Source of the DNA: Terrimonas_A sp051954695
GTDB lineage: Bacteria > Bacteroidota > Bacteroidia > Chitinophagales > Chitinophagaceae
DNA: 64,000 bases
Direction of reading: 5' to 3'
Assembly (NCBI GenBank): GCA_051954695.1
Contig: JBQCHL010000033.1
Coordinates: 61,166 to 125,165, forward strand
The notes under the pieces were generated by a model. The model did no database searches, was not told the origin of the DNA, and was given only the letters and a program-made list of their open reading frames with translations. The position numbers and the translations under genes were made by a program. Shown piece after piece: positions 44,551 to 53,555 of this stretch; within the stretch, counting starts at the first letter, position 1, and each line of letters begins with the position of its first letter.

Positions 44551-47500
44551 ATGAATAGCAAAATGAAGGCATTGGTGACCTGCGTTTTAGTATGTGCAGG
44601 AATGGCATCGTATGCGCAGGTAGGCACAGTGGAGTTTGGCAAAAACCGTGTGCAATACCAGAAGTTCAAATGGAGATATTATCAAACAACCAATTTCAAC
44701 ACCTATTTCAGCCAGGACGGATTAGGATTGGGAAAATATGTAGCGCAGATTGCAGAAACAGAATTGCCCGGCATCGAAGAATTCGTGGAATATGGAATGC
44801 AGCGCCGTACTAATATCGTAGTATATAACAATTTTGATGAGATGCAGCAATCCAATATCGGATTGGGCATCGACTGGCAGAATACCGGCGGTGTAACCAA
44901 ACTGGTCAACAACAAAATGCTGGTTTACTTTGATGGCAACCACGATAATCTGCGCCGCCAGATACGCCAGGGTATTGCCAGGGTGCTTGTAGAGAATGTT
45001 TTGTTTGGTGACGACCTGGGCGAATTTGCTGCCAACCAGGCCCTACTTGATCTCCCGAAATGGCTGACCGACGGTTATATTGAATATGCCGCTGAAAACT
45101 GGAGCCCCGAACTGGATGATGACCTTCGCGCTACCATGCTTTCAGGCAAATACAGGAATTTTTATCAGTTCGCATTTGAAAAACCATTGCTTGCCGGTCA
45201 TAGCTTCTGGAAATATATTGCCGATAAATATGGCAAAAACAAAGTCACTTATTTCCTCTATCTGAGCCGCATTTACCGCAACCTCAACAATGCTTCTGAA
45301 AAAGTAACTAAAAAGAAATTCAAGGATCTGCTGAAGGATTTTATGGTCGATGTGCCCCAGCAGTATTATAAAGATATCCGCAGCCGTAAGAATGCACCTA
45401 AAGGTCAGCTTGGCATAAGCGAAGTGATCGGTAAAAAAGATTTTATCCGTTTCAATGCCAATCCCAACCCCAAGAGCTTTACTTATGCAGTAGTTGAATA
45501 CAAACAGGGCATATACACAGTAGTGTTGAATGAGAACTTTGTGAACCGCAAAGTATTGCTTCGTTTCGGCCACCGCTCAAGGGAAGATGAAAAGAACCCC
45601 AACTACCCTATCCTTGCCTGGGACGGTAAAGGCACAAGGCTGGCAGTAATATACAGCCTGGAGGGAAAACCAAGACTATTTGTGTACGATGCCCTCAACC
45701 GGATCAAAGTAGCCAAGCAGGACCTGCCAATGTTCAACCAGGTGCAGGACATGAAATACATGCTGGATAATAATACCCTGCTTTTAAGCGCAATCAGAAG
45801 CGGGCAAACAGATATATACACTTACAAAATAGATAAACAGACTTATGACCAGGTTACTAATGATGTGTATGATGACCTGGATCCTTCATTTGTTGCGTTC
45901 CCTGGCAAAACGGGAATCCTTTACTCCAGCAACCGTCCATCAGCCACTGCAGCAACGCATGATGATTCATTGCCTGCCAAACACTTCAATATTTTCATGG
46001 TAGACAACTGGAATAAATCAGATTTCAAACAGATATCCCAGCTTACAGCAATGAAATTTGGCAATGCGCGTTTCCCTTCACAATACAATACATCCCACTT
46101 CACATTTGTGAGTGATGAGAACGGTATCAACAACCGCTATGCAGGTTTCTTCCGGACAGAAAGAGCTGGTCTCGACACACTGGTATTTATTGGTGACGAA
46201 GTGCTGCGCAACCCTTCACTCAAAGATGTGGACAGCCTGCTAAAAGAATGGGATAAAACAGATATCGACTCCGTAGGTTTTGTATCCATTACCAATGATT
46301 CTTCTTATGTATTCCCTCTCTCCAATTATCAAAGCAGCCTTTTGGAAACAAGAACTGCTGGCGATAATCAACAGGTGAGTGAGGTAGTGAAACTGGGGGA
46401 TGTAAAACTGCTTTATCGTTTGCGGGTGGATGAAAATGTTTTGCGCCGCCGTAATGTGGCTGCACGCCCCACTGAATACATGAAGCAGGTCATGGATGAA
46501 GACAAGCGGCAGAAAAACCGCACAGCCCCTTCACAACAAAAGCAGGATACCATACCAAAGCAAAATGATTTCTTCCAGAGCGAGTTCGCGAACGAAAAGA
46601 AAGATACGACCCAACTGGGCAAAGTGATCGAAGCAGAAGCATTACCGCAACCAACGGTTCTCAGCAAAGCAAAGCTGTATGAATACCGTCCGCCAAAATT
46701 CTTTGCTGATTATGCGGTTACAGGCTTCAACAACTCCGTTCTGGCGGTCAATAAATTCCAGCCTTACGGTGGCGGAGCCGGCCCAATATATCTTTCCAAT
46801 GGAAATGATTTCAATGGCCTGATCAGGATGGGTACTTCTGATCTGATGGAAGATATCAAGTTTACCGGCGGCATCCGTATCGCTTCCAACCTGCGCGACA
46901 ATGATGTATTGTTCGAGTTCTATAATCTCAGGAAGAGACTGGATTGGGGACTTACTTACTACCGCTCCAGCAACCAGGTAGGTTTTGTGGATGCACCGCA
47001 ATATATGGGTAAGAGCTTCTCCAGCTATTATCTTGCCCGCTTGCGTTATCCGTTTGACAAAACCAAGAGCCTGCGTGCCACACTGGGTCCGCGCTTTGAA
47101 AGGATCGTGGTTACTTCACGCGATGCGATATCCCTGGAGATCCCGGATTTTAAATCTACCTATGGCCAGCTTAGCCTGGAATATGTATATGATGATGCCA
47201 TTACACCAGCAACGAATATCTGGCATGGCCTGCGGTATAAAATATATGCCGACTTGTTTATGCAGACCAGCAAGCTCACTGAACTGCAGTTGCAGCAAAA
47301 ACAGGGCAAGACCATGTTCAACGTTGGTTTTGATGCACGTCATTACCTGCCACTTTACCGCAACCTGATCTGGGCGCTTCGCGCTGCCGGCGATTTCTCC
47401 TTTGGAGATCAGCAGGTCATCTATTATCTCGGTGGGGTCGATAACTGGTTTGGACCGAAATTCAATAACGGCAATGCTCCTGTTCAACCAAATAACTATA

Positions 47501-47919
47501 CCTATCAGTCACTGGCTGTGAATATGCGTGGGTTCAGGCAAAACGTTGCAAATGGTAACAATGCTGTTGTGATCAACAGTGAATTCAGGCTGCCTGTTTT
47601 CACTACATTCTTCAACAAACCGATCAATAATGCCTTTCTGCGCAATTTCCAATTAGTACAGTTCATTGATCTCGGCACAGCCTGGGCAGGAGATGTAAGC
47701 AATATTAAAAGGCCGCAAAATATTTACACCAGCAATGATCCGAACGCACCTACTGTCCGTTTTAAAGCAGGTGGTATTGGTCCTTTCGCAGGTGGTTACG
47801 GATTTGGCGCCCGCAGCACACTCCTGGGTTATTTCCTCCGCGTAGATGCAGCCTGGGAAATGAATGGCATTTTCCGCAATAAGCCTATGTGGTATTTTGC
47901 AATGGGTGTCGACTTCTAG
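44551..47919 (+). CDS. Large envelope protein: pseudo-peptidase, PD40 propeller and surface-antigen barrel
   Basis: A 1122-residue exported protein, often annotated only as TolB-like. A signal peptide starts MNSKMKALVTCVLVCAGMASYAQ (read in two parts). Residues about 25-300 have the fold markers of the MA peptidase-like clan (ETELPGIEEFVEYG, DLPKWLTDGYIEYAAENW), but the expected HExxH is RQGIAR, so the zinc site is lost. Then WD40/PD40-like propeller blades (PILAWDGKGTRLAVIYSLEG, YTYKIDKQTYDQVTNDVYDDLDPSFVAFPG), a linker of charged and Gln-rich residues, and a C-terminal 16-strand-like barrel of the bacterial surface-antigen type ending WYFAMGVDF, the terminal Phe expected for outer-membrane insertion. 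The 44455 start is possible but would bury the signal. Role unknown. Confidence 0.8.
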   Translation: MNSKMKALVTCVLVCAGMASYAQVGTVEFGKNRVQYQKFKWRYYQTTNFNTYFSQDGLGLGKYVAQIAETELPGIEEFVEYGMQRRTNIVVYNNFDEMQQSNIGLGIDWQNTGGVTKLVNNKMLVYFDGNHDNLRRQIRQGIARVLVENVLFGDDLGEFAANQALLDLPKWLTDGYIEYAAENWSPELDDDLRATMLSGKYRNFYQFAFEKPLLAGHSFWKYIADKYGKNKVTYFLYLSRIYRNLNNASEKVTKKKFKDLLKDFMVDVPQQYYKDIRSRKNAPKGQLGISEVIGKKDFIRFNANPNPKSFTYAVVEYKQGIYTVVLNENFVNRKVLLRFGHRSREDEKNPNYPILAWDGKGTRLAVIYSLEGKPRLFVYDALNRIKVAKQDLPMFNQVQDMKYMLDNNTLLLSAIRSGQTDIYTYKIDKQTYDQVTNDVYDDLDPSFVAFPGKTGILYSSNRPSATAATHDDSLPAKHFNIFMVDNWNKSDFKQISQLTAMKFGNARFPSQYNTSHFTFVSDENGINNRYAGFFRTERAGLDTLVFIGDEVLRNPSLKDVDSLLKEWDKTDIDSVGFVSITNDSSYVFPLSNYQSSLLETRTAGDNQQVSEVVKLGDVKLLYRLRVDENVLRRRNVAARPTEYMKQVMDEDKRQKNRTAPSQQKQDTIPKQNDFFQSEFANEKKDTTQLGKVIEAEALPQPTVLSKAKLYEYRPPKFFADYAVTGFNNSVLAVNKFQPYGGGAGPIYLSNGNDFNGLIRMGTSDLMEDIKFTGGIRIASNLRDNDVLFEFYNLRKRLDWGLTYYRSSNQVGFVDAPQYMGKSFSSYYLARLRYPFDKTKSLRATLGPRFERIVVTSRDAISLEIPDFKSTYGQLSLEYVYDDAITPATNIWHGLRYKIYADLFMQTSKLTELQLQQKQGKTMFNVGFDARHYLPLYRNLIWALRAAGDFSFGDQQVIYYLGGVDNWFGPKFNNGNAPVQPNNYTYQSLAVNMRGFRQNVANGNNAVVINSEFRLPVFTTFFNKPINNAFLRNFQLVQFIDLGTAWAGDVSNIKRPQNIYTSNDPNAPTVRFKAGGIGPFAGGYGFGARSTLLGYFLRVDAAWEMNGIFRNKPMWYFAMGVDF

Positions 47920-47942
47920 TATAAGCTGATCATCATTATAAC

Positions 47943-47975
47943 AAAAGGCCTCCGAAATTTCGGAGGCCTTTTCAT
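47943..47975. terminator. Bidirectional palindromic terminator
   Basis: A perfect 30-base palindrome, arms 47943-47957 and 47958-47972 (AAAAGGCCTCCGAAA and its complement), with T-tracts on both strands. It separates convergent genes. Confidence 0.9.
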
Positions 47976-48050
47976 TTTCATAAGGGATAAGATAATGGTC
48001 AAGGTTGGTTTATCAGAGTACGGCTCAAATATGTTTGATGTTACAGCTTT

Positions 48051-49340
48051 TTACCATTGTATTTTCCTTGAATAATGCATGATAACACCGAGAGTAATAA
48101 ACAATCCTATGCTTCCAAGCAACAGTGAGTAATCCTGCAATTGCAGAATGGTGAATATGTAACCATAAAGCAATACCAGCAGCAATGACAGCAGCCAGCT
48201 CAACTTTCCTGACGACAGCACCCCTTTTATAAACCATCCTATCAAACTAACTGTAGCAATAGTGGCAAGGATATAAGCGATATTGAAACCTATATATTCA
48301 GAAAAGGAAAGCAATAATGTATAGAATAAAAGCAGTGCGGCCCCTACCAATGCGTACTGTATGGGGTGAACAGATTTTTTATTCACCATTTCAATGATAA
48401 AGAAAGCTGCAAATGTGAGCACGATGCAAAGGATCGCATACTTTACAGAGCGCATGGTTTTTTGATAACCATTCACCGGGATAAAAAGACCGGCGCCAAA
48501 GGATGCACTGGTAAGATCGTAAGATGTCTCTTTCCACGACTGAGGATAGCTACGGGTATGTGAAAGGCTTTTCCAGGAAGCAGAGAACCCGTCCTTGTTT
48601 ATCTGGTATTCTGGTAATTGTCCACCTGTAAAACTGGGTTCACTCCATGCCGAGTTGAGCTTTACAGTAGTTTCTTTTCCAACAGGCGTGAACAGCAACT
48701 CATGAGAGCCATTGAACTGTAACTGGGAAGAGAAAGAAACAGAACCTTCCGGTGATACATTTACAGGAGCGATGAATGCGTCTTTCATAACAGCATTATT
48801 TATGGCAGAAGGACTAAGCGTAACAAGGGAATCGTTCCACTTCAATTGCATTTCTTCTTTCAGGCCGCGAGGATCCTGCAGGTTGATACAGACATAAGCT
48901 TCATTCCACAAAACACTGGACGCATCAATCCTCAGTTGTTTCAGTGGTATTTCGTTGTACTTCCCGGAAATATTCAGGGTGGAAGAATAAAGCATTACCT
49001 GGTAAATGCCCCGGTGCCTTTCTTCTGGCTTCATGTCTCCTGTAATGGTTAATTTGTCAGGCAGCAGATAGGCTTGTTTTCTCAGAATAGAGGGCGCTCC
49101 TGAAATATTGGTCACAGTTTCTATATAAGGCAATACCAGCACAGGCCCTGTAATGATCTGCGAGCCGGCCCATTTGCTGCTCACTTCTTCATAAGCATCC
49201 TTCTGTCTTTGTTCCCTTTCTTTAATAAGCTCCTGTACAAAATAAGCAGGGATCAATAGCAGCAAAACCAATATTCCGATCAGAAGAGCTTTAAAGAAAA
49301 GCTTACTCTTTTGCCAGGTTTGGGCAATTGTTGTTTCCAT
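48051..49340 (-). CDS. creD: Inner-membrane protein CreD
   Basis: A 429-residue inner-membrane protein of the CreD family (best known from the CreBC regulon, where it affects beta-lactam and envelope stress responses). The start METTIAQTWQKSKLFFKALLIGILVLLLLIP has the first membrane segment; next come a large periplasmic part with the conserved EVSSKWAGSQIITGPVLVLPY and YRGIYQVMLYSSTLNISGKY-type motif, and five more segments at the C-terminus (for example LVGAALLLFYTLLLSFSEYIG). It ends the six-gene minus-strand run; here no CreB or CreC is visible, and a winged-helix regulator four genes upstream may replace it. Confidence 0.93.
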   Translation of the reverse strand: METTIAQTWQKSKLFFKALLIGILVLLLLIPAYFVQELIKEREQRQKDAYEEVSSKWAGSQIITGPVLVLPYIETVTNISGAPSILRKQAYLLPDKLTITGDMKPEERHRGIYQVMLYSSTLNISGKYNEIPLKQLRIDASSVLWNEAYVCINLQDPRGLKEEMQLKWNDSLVTLSPSAINNAVMKDAFIAPVNVSPEGSVSFSSQLQFNGSHELLFTPVGKETTVKLNSAWSEPSFTGGQLPEYQINKDGFSASWKSLSHTRSYPQSWKETSYDLTSASFGAGLFIPVNGYQKTMRSVKYAILCIVLTFAAFFIIEMVNKKSVHPIQYALVGAALLLFYTLLLSFSEYIGFNIAYILATIATVSLIGWFIKGVLSSGKLSWLLSLLLVLLYGYIFTILQLQDYSLLLGSIGLFITLGVIMHYSRKIQW

Positions 49341-49348
49341 AGCATTTG

Positions 49349-50038
49349 TTATTTAAGCGTTTGGTGGAATTGTCCGGCCATCTTTTTGATGGTGATATAG
49401 ATCAGGGTCATGAATACGGCATACACGCCGATCATGCCCCACTCCATTTTATAACGAAGGGGATGAATGATGATATCCAGCAACTCATTGAAAAGCGTAA
49501 ACGGTTTGGCCAGCACATCCCAGGTATTGAAGCGTAGATAGCGTCCTATATAAACGCCGAAAGCATTCAGCCACATTACTGCAAAAACCACGAGGAGGGA
49601 AAAGGAGCGCCCGCTTACCTGCTGAAGAATGGTTTCCACTTTACGAACAGAGAGAAGACCGAGTAAAAGGCCATTCCATGCAAAGGAAAAGATCAGCAAA
49701 AGATCAAACCATCTTGGCGCATTGCTGAAATCATCCAGGTGAAAAAGGTCGGTAACAATATAAAATGCGTTAGGAATAAACAGTAACCATACCAGTAGTA
49801 TCAATGCCAGGACAAACTTATTTTTCCATATCTGTGGGCGTGTACCGAGCCATTGACTAACAGCATAAGGAACAAATGCAAGGAAAAGATTCCAGATAAG
49901 AAAAAGATGGGACAGCTGGCCCGTAACCAGCACGCGCGCTGCAACCAATAAGCAACTGAAGCCGCAGGATATAAGCAGCCATTGCTGCAGGCCCAGATTG
50001 GGAGTTTCCAGTTTTTTTACAAGGGTTTTATATAACAT
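49349..50038 (-). CDS. DUF1361 membrane protein
   Basis: A 229-residue membrane protein with about seven hydrophobic segments. The DUF1361 marks are LIWNLFLAFVPYAVSQWL, LLFIPNAFYIVTDLFHL and FAWNGLLLGLLSVRKVE, with the C-terminal GVYIGRYLRFNTWDVL. No enzyme motif is seen. It overlaps dgkA by 11 bases and is followed by creD eight bases later, so it is translationally coupled on both sides. Its role is unknown; its place in an envelope-related operon is the only hint. Confidence 0.88.
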   Translation of the reverse strand: MLYKTLVKKLETPNLGLQQWLLISCGFSCLLVAARVLVTGQLSHLFLIWNLFLAFVPYAVSQWLGTRPQIWKNKFVLALILLVWLLFIPNAFYIVTDLFHLDDFSNAPRWFDLLLIFSFAWNGLLLGLLSVRKVETILQQVSGRSFSLLVVFAVMWLNAFGVYIGRYLRFNTWDVLAKPFTLFNELLDIIIHPLRYKMEWGMIGVYAVFMTLIYITIKKMAGQFHQTLK

Positions 50039-50426
50039 GATCGAGGATTTTAGGTAAGAAAATAATAAGCCCGGTGCCGAGTGCAGTAATGGAAGTAACC
50101 AGCACAGCTCCGGCAGCCAGGTCTTTGATCAGTCCGGCCTTAGGATGAAAGCCGGGGGATACAAAATCCACCAGGTGTTCAATAGCGGTGTTCATGATCT
50201 CTGCTGCCCATACTGCTCCTGTTACGATCAGGAGTGCCAGTAATTCGGTGCCTGTGATATGGAAATAAAAGATGCCAACTGCAACACCGGCTGTAGCGGC
50301 GAGATGGAGGCGCGCATTGGGCTCTTCGCGGAAGAACCGGCTAATGCCTTTGAATGCATAGCGAAAACTAAGCATCCGTGATTTGATGGTTATAGAACCT
50401 TGTTTCATTGTATTAATTGATTTCAT
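50028..50426 (-). CDS. dgkA: Diacylglycerol/undecaprenol kinase family protein
   Basis: A 132-residue small membrane kinase of the DgkA family, which phosphorylates diacylglycerol or undecaprenol. Visible marks are FRYAFKGISRFFREEPNARLHL at the start, the catalytic ENTAIE-type motif EIMNTAIEHLVDF and KDLAAGAVLV, with three hydrophobic helices between them (FYFHITGTELLALLIVTGAVW; LVTSITALGTGLIIF). The Gram-positive-like form acts on undecaprenol. Two ATG starts are possible, at 50426 (overlapping the previous stop by 14 bases) or 50408. It is the middle of the six-gene run. Confidence 0.88.
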   Translation of the reverse strand: MKSINTMKQGSITIKSRMLSFRYAFKGISRFFREEPNARLHLAATAGVAVGIFYFHITGTELLALLIVTGAVWAAEIMNTAIEHLVDFVSPGFHPKAGLIKDLAAGAVLVTSITALGTGLIIFLPKILDHVI

Positions 50427-50835
50427 GTTGTACGATAAGTCGTTTGAATTGTTGGTAGCGGATAAGCACAGATAACATTGCCGAAAGCATTGCGGGCATA
50501 CAAACAATCAATCCCCCAGGGTTAAAATCACCAAATATGATCATTGCTACCATTGCCCCAAAGGCTATAATACCCGGTGCGGCCAAAGCCCATATCACTA
50601 GCTTTACCTGATAACTATGTGGTGCAGGTACGATTATTCTGAGGCATGCATAAGCAAGCAGCAATCCTGGAAGAGATAAAATGAATGAAAAGAAAAAAAT
50701 CATGCTCAAAAGACTGGGTTCGGCCAGAAAATCCATATCATAGAAGAATGCAGGATCGATTAAATCCATTATGAGTATCAAAAAAGGATGGATCAGGTTC
50801 GCAACAAGCCAGGTATTAAATGAATGTAATCCCAT
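50413..50835 (-). CDS. Small membrane protein, unknown function
   Basis: A 140-residue protein with four hydrophobic segments (LVANLIHPFLILIMDLI, SMIFFFSFILSLPGLLLAYAC, LVIWALAAPGIIAFGAMVAMIIFG and LIVCMPAMLSAMLSVLI). No recognised motif. Its end overlaps the dgkA start, so the two are probably co-translated. It lies between the winged-helix regulator and dgkA, and the run of membrane proteins here suggests one envelope-stress unit. Function unknown. Confidence 0.7.
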   Translation of the reverse strand: MGLHSFNTWLVANLIHPFLILIMDLIDPAFFYDMDFLAEPSLLSMIFFFSFILSLPGLLLAYACLRIIVPAPHSYQVKLVIWALAAPGIIAFGAMVAMIIFGDFNPGGLIVCMPAMLSAMLSVLIRYQQFKRLIVQHEIN

Positions 50836-50892
50836 GTATAATTCTTGAAATAAAAAGTACTTTGTATTTAAAAGTGAAAAGGCAAAAAAAAT

Positions 50893-51192
50893 TTACCTGA
50901 TCCCTTTTATCATATTTTCCAATGCCGAGATATGATCTGAAAACGCTTTTTCCCCTGTTCTCGTCACTGAATAAGTTGTATTCGTTTTCCTTCCGATAAA
51001 TCCTTTATGCACTTTGATATAGCCATTCTCCTCCAGGCTTACCAAATGCGTAGCCAGGTTGCCATCCGTTACTTCCAGCATTTGTTTGAGATCATTGAAA
51101 CTTATTTCTTCATTGACCATAAGCACGCTCATCACGCCCAGCCGGATGCGGTTGTCAAAAATTTTGTTTAAACCTGTTATCGGATTCTTCAT
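50893..51192 (-). CDS. Winged-helix transcriptional regulator
   Basis: A 99-residue single-domain winged-helix DNA-binding protein. The helix-turn-helix is clear in ISFNDLKQMLEVTDGNLATHLVSLEENGYI, and the wing in VHKGFIGRKTNTTYSVTRTGEKAF. It has the size and pattern of the ArsR/MarR-like transcriptional regulators that sit next to membrane proteins in Bacteroidota. No Cys metal-binding pair is seen. It lies between two membrane-protein genes in the minus-strand run that ends in creD, so it probably regulates that run. The signal is unknown. Confidence 0.88.
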   Translation of the reverse strand: MKNPITGLNKIFDNRIRLGVMSVLMVNEEISFNDLKQMLEVTDGNLATHLVSLEENGYIKVHKGFIGRKTNTTYSVTRTGEKAFSDHISALENMIKGIR

Positions 51193-51220
51193 ACTCCTTA
51201 TTATCGCAAAGAAAGGCTTT

Positions 51221-51868
51221 TTAGTTAACCTTTACCCGTTCATATTTCCACCACATGATCACTCCATATATAATGTGCAATACGCCAAAACCAAGTGCCC
51301 AGTAATACAAACTATAGCTACTAAATAGAATATTCAACAGTCCCAGTATTATTTCACAATAACCCAGGTAACGGATATCTGCAACGGTATACTTACCGGT
51401 ATTTACCAATGCCAATCCATAAAATACCAGGCAGCCTGGGCCTACAAAGCGCCATTCGTCATGCTGCAACATACCAAACACAAACAGGCCTCCTGTAACC
51501 AGTGGCACGGCCATACTCCAAAACACACGGCGGGAAATATGATTACCCAGCACTTCTCCCTGCTGCTTTGCCTTACGCCAGGTAAAATAAAATGCGCCAA
51601 TCAGTGCTGCTGCCAGCACAGCACCTGCCAGCAACAATAAATTCACTTTTAACGCAGCAAATGAGTGCCCGGAATAAATCCACTCCTTCGAGTCGCCATA
51701 ATAATTAATGATCATGCGGTGTGCAGCCCAGGCACCTGCAAGTGCACAAACACCGGCTGCCACACAACTTAAACCGCTGAGCGAAGTGAACCGGCTTGAT
51801 CTTTCCATCATTTTCCGGATATCTCTTACATCCTGCAGACTGTCCAATGGTTGGTTTTCTGAGCTCAT
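51221..51868 (-). CDS. Integral membrane protein, first gene of the creD run
   Basis: A 215-residue membrane protein with about six hydrophobic segments (LSCVAAGVCALAGAWAAHRM, LLLLAGAVLAAALIGAFYF, VFWSMAVPLVTGGLFVFGML, CLVFYGLALVNTG, ILGLLNILFSSYSLYYWALG) after a soluble lead of about 20 residues. ATG at 51868 is preferred to an upstream start. It is 28 bases before the winged-helix regulator, so both are probably made from one transcript. It faces the glycerol kinase gene across 148 bases. A sensor or target of the regulator is plausible but only an inference. Confidence 0.75.
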   Translation of the reverse strand: MSSENQPLDSLQDVRDIRKMMERSSRFTSLSGLSCVAAGVCALAGAWAAHRMIINYYGDSKEWIYSGHSFAALKVNLLLLAGAVLAAALIGAFYFTWRKAKQQGEVLGNHISRRVFWSMAVPLVTGGLFVFGMLQHDEWRFVGPGCLVFYGLALVNTGKYTVADIRYLGYCEIILGLLNILFSSYSLYYWALGFGVLHIIYGVIMWWKYERVKVN

Positions 51869-52016
51869 AAAAAAGCACTTTGAAATACAAAGTAAGTGCG
51901 CCGGAAGCATACTTCCAAATATTCAGGTTGTTAATTTTTTGTATTTGTTTCGTTCTTCGATGGCCGTCCTACTGTCAAAGATTTTTTTCCTAACTTGATA
52001 CTACAAAATCGCTTGC

Positions 52017-53516
52017 ATGCCCTTAACCTATATTCTTGCCCTCGATCAGGGCACTACCAGCAGCCGCAGTATGTTATTTGACCAGCAGGGGAACATTGTC
52101 AGCCTTGCCCAAAAAGAATTTAAGCAACACTTTCCTCAGCCCGGCTGGGTGGAGCATGATCCGGAAGAGATCTGGAGCACGCAGTATGGCACTATGGCAG
52201 AAGCTATCGCTAAAGCCAATATCACTATGCGGCAGGTAGCCGGCATCGGCATCACCAATCAAAGAGAAACTACTGTGGTGTGGGACCGGCAAACCAGCAA
52301 GCCCATCTGTCCGGCCATTGTATGGCAAGACCGTCGCACCGCCGCCTATTGCGATGAATTGAAAGCCGCAGGCCTCTCCAACGTGATCCGGGAGAGGACC
52401 GGCCTTGTAATAGATGCATATTTTTCTGCCACCAAATTGAAATGGATACTGGATAATATTCCTGGAGCCCGGCAAAAAGCTGAACAAGGTCAACTTGCTT
52501 TTGGCACCATTGATACCTGGCTTGTATGGAAACTTTCCGGCGGTGAACTGCATGTTACGGATGTGTCCAATGCATCCCGTACTCTGCTGCTCAACATTCA
52601 CACCTGCGAGTGGGATGATGAACTGCTAAAGCTCTTCAATATTCCCCGCAGCTTATTACCTGAAGTAAAACCTTCGAGCAAGATATACGGCGTCACAGGC
52701 AGCTTTATCCCCGATTCAAGAATTCCGATTGCTGGGATCGCCGGCGACCAGCAGGCAGCTCTCTTCGGTCAGCAATGCACAACACCCGGCATGGTGAAGA
52801 ACACCTACGGTACCGGCTGCTTTATGCTGATGAACACCGGCGAAAAAGCCATTGCCTCCAGCAACAATCTGCTTACTACTATTGCCTGGAAGGTCAATGA
52901 TAAAGTGGAATATGCACTGGAAGGAAGTGTGTTCATTGCTGGTGCAGTGGTGCAATGGTTAAGGGATGAACTCAAGATCATCCGCAAATCTTCAGAAGTG
53001 GAAGCGCTCGCCGCAAAAGTAACAGACTCCAATGGCGTGTATATGGTCCCAGCCTTTGCAGGCTTAGGTGCTCCTTACTGGAATGCCTATGCCAAAGGTT
53101 CCTTATTCGGCCTTACAAGAGGCAGTAGCAAAGCGCATATTGCCAGGGCTGCATTAGACAGCATCGCTTATCAAACGCATGATGTACTAAAAGCCATGGA
53201 AGCTGATGCCGGCATCCGCATTAAAGAATTAAGAGTGGATGGAGGAGGAACGATCAATAATCAACTGATGCAATTCCAGAGTGATATACTGGACACCAAT
53301 GTGCTCCGGCCTGTGATCACCGAAACAACAGCGCTTGGAGCAGCCTATCTTGCAGGGCTCGCCGTTGGCTACTGGAAAAATACGGCTGCTATACAGGAAC
53401 AATGGAAAGCAGATAAAACTTTTCATCCTGCTATCGACAATGCGAAAAGAAATGAATTGATAAAAGGATGGCACAGGGCTGTGCGTGCTTCAATTGCATG
53501 GGCGAATGATCGTTGA
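52017..53516 (+). CDS. glpK: Glycerol kinase
   Basis: GlpK phosphorylates glycerol to glycerol 3-phosphate with ATP, in the cytoplasm. The 499-residue protein matches the FGGY kinase pattern: LALDQGTTSSRSMLFD (phosphate loop), GIGITNQRETTVVWDR, YFSATKLKWILDN, GTIDTWLVWKLSGG, IAGDQQAALFGQ, and GGGTINNQLMQFQSDI near the C-terminus. Length is normal. It leads a tight set glpK-glpD-glpF with gaps of 39 and 33 bases, so they form one operon. No glpR is seen. The upstream 148 bases must hold promoters for both directions. Confidence 0.97.
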   Translation: MPLTYILALDQGTTSSRSMLFDQQGNIVSLAQKEFKQHFPQPGWVEHDPEEIWSTQYGTMAEAIAKANITMRQVAGIGITNQRETTVVWDRQTSKPICPAIVWQDRRTAAYCDELKAAGLSNVIRERTGLVIDAYFSATKLKWILDNIPGARQKAEQGQLAFGTIDTWLVWKLSGGELHVTDVSNASRTLLLNIHTCEWDDELLKLFNIPRSLLPEVKPSSKIYGVTGSFIPDSRIPIAGIAGDQQAALFGQQCTTPGMVKNTYGTGCFMLMNTGEKAIASSNNLLTTIAWKVNDKVEYALEGSVFIAGAVVQWLRDELKIIRKSSEVEALAAKVTDSNGVYMVPAFAGLGAPYWNAYAKGSLFGLTRGSSKAHIARAALDSIAYQTHDVLKAMEADAGIRIKELRVDGGGTINNQLMQFQSDILDTNVLRPVITETTALGAAYLAGLAVGYWKNTAAIQEQWKADKTFHPAIDNAKRNELIKGWHRAVRASIAWANDR

Positions 53517-53555
53517 CCATCGAACATCAATCAGAATACCTAACTTGAAACCACT

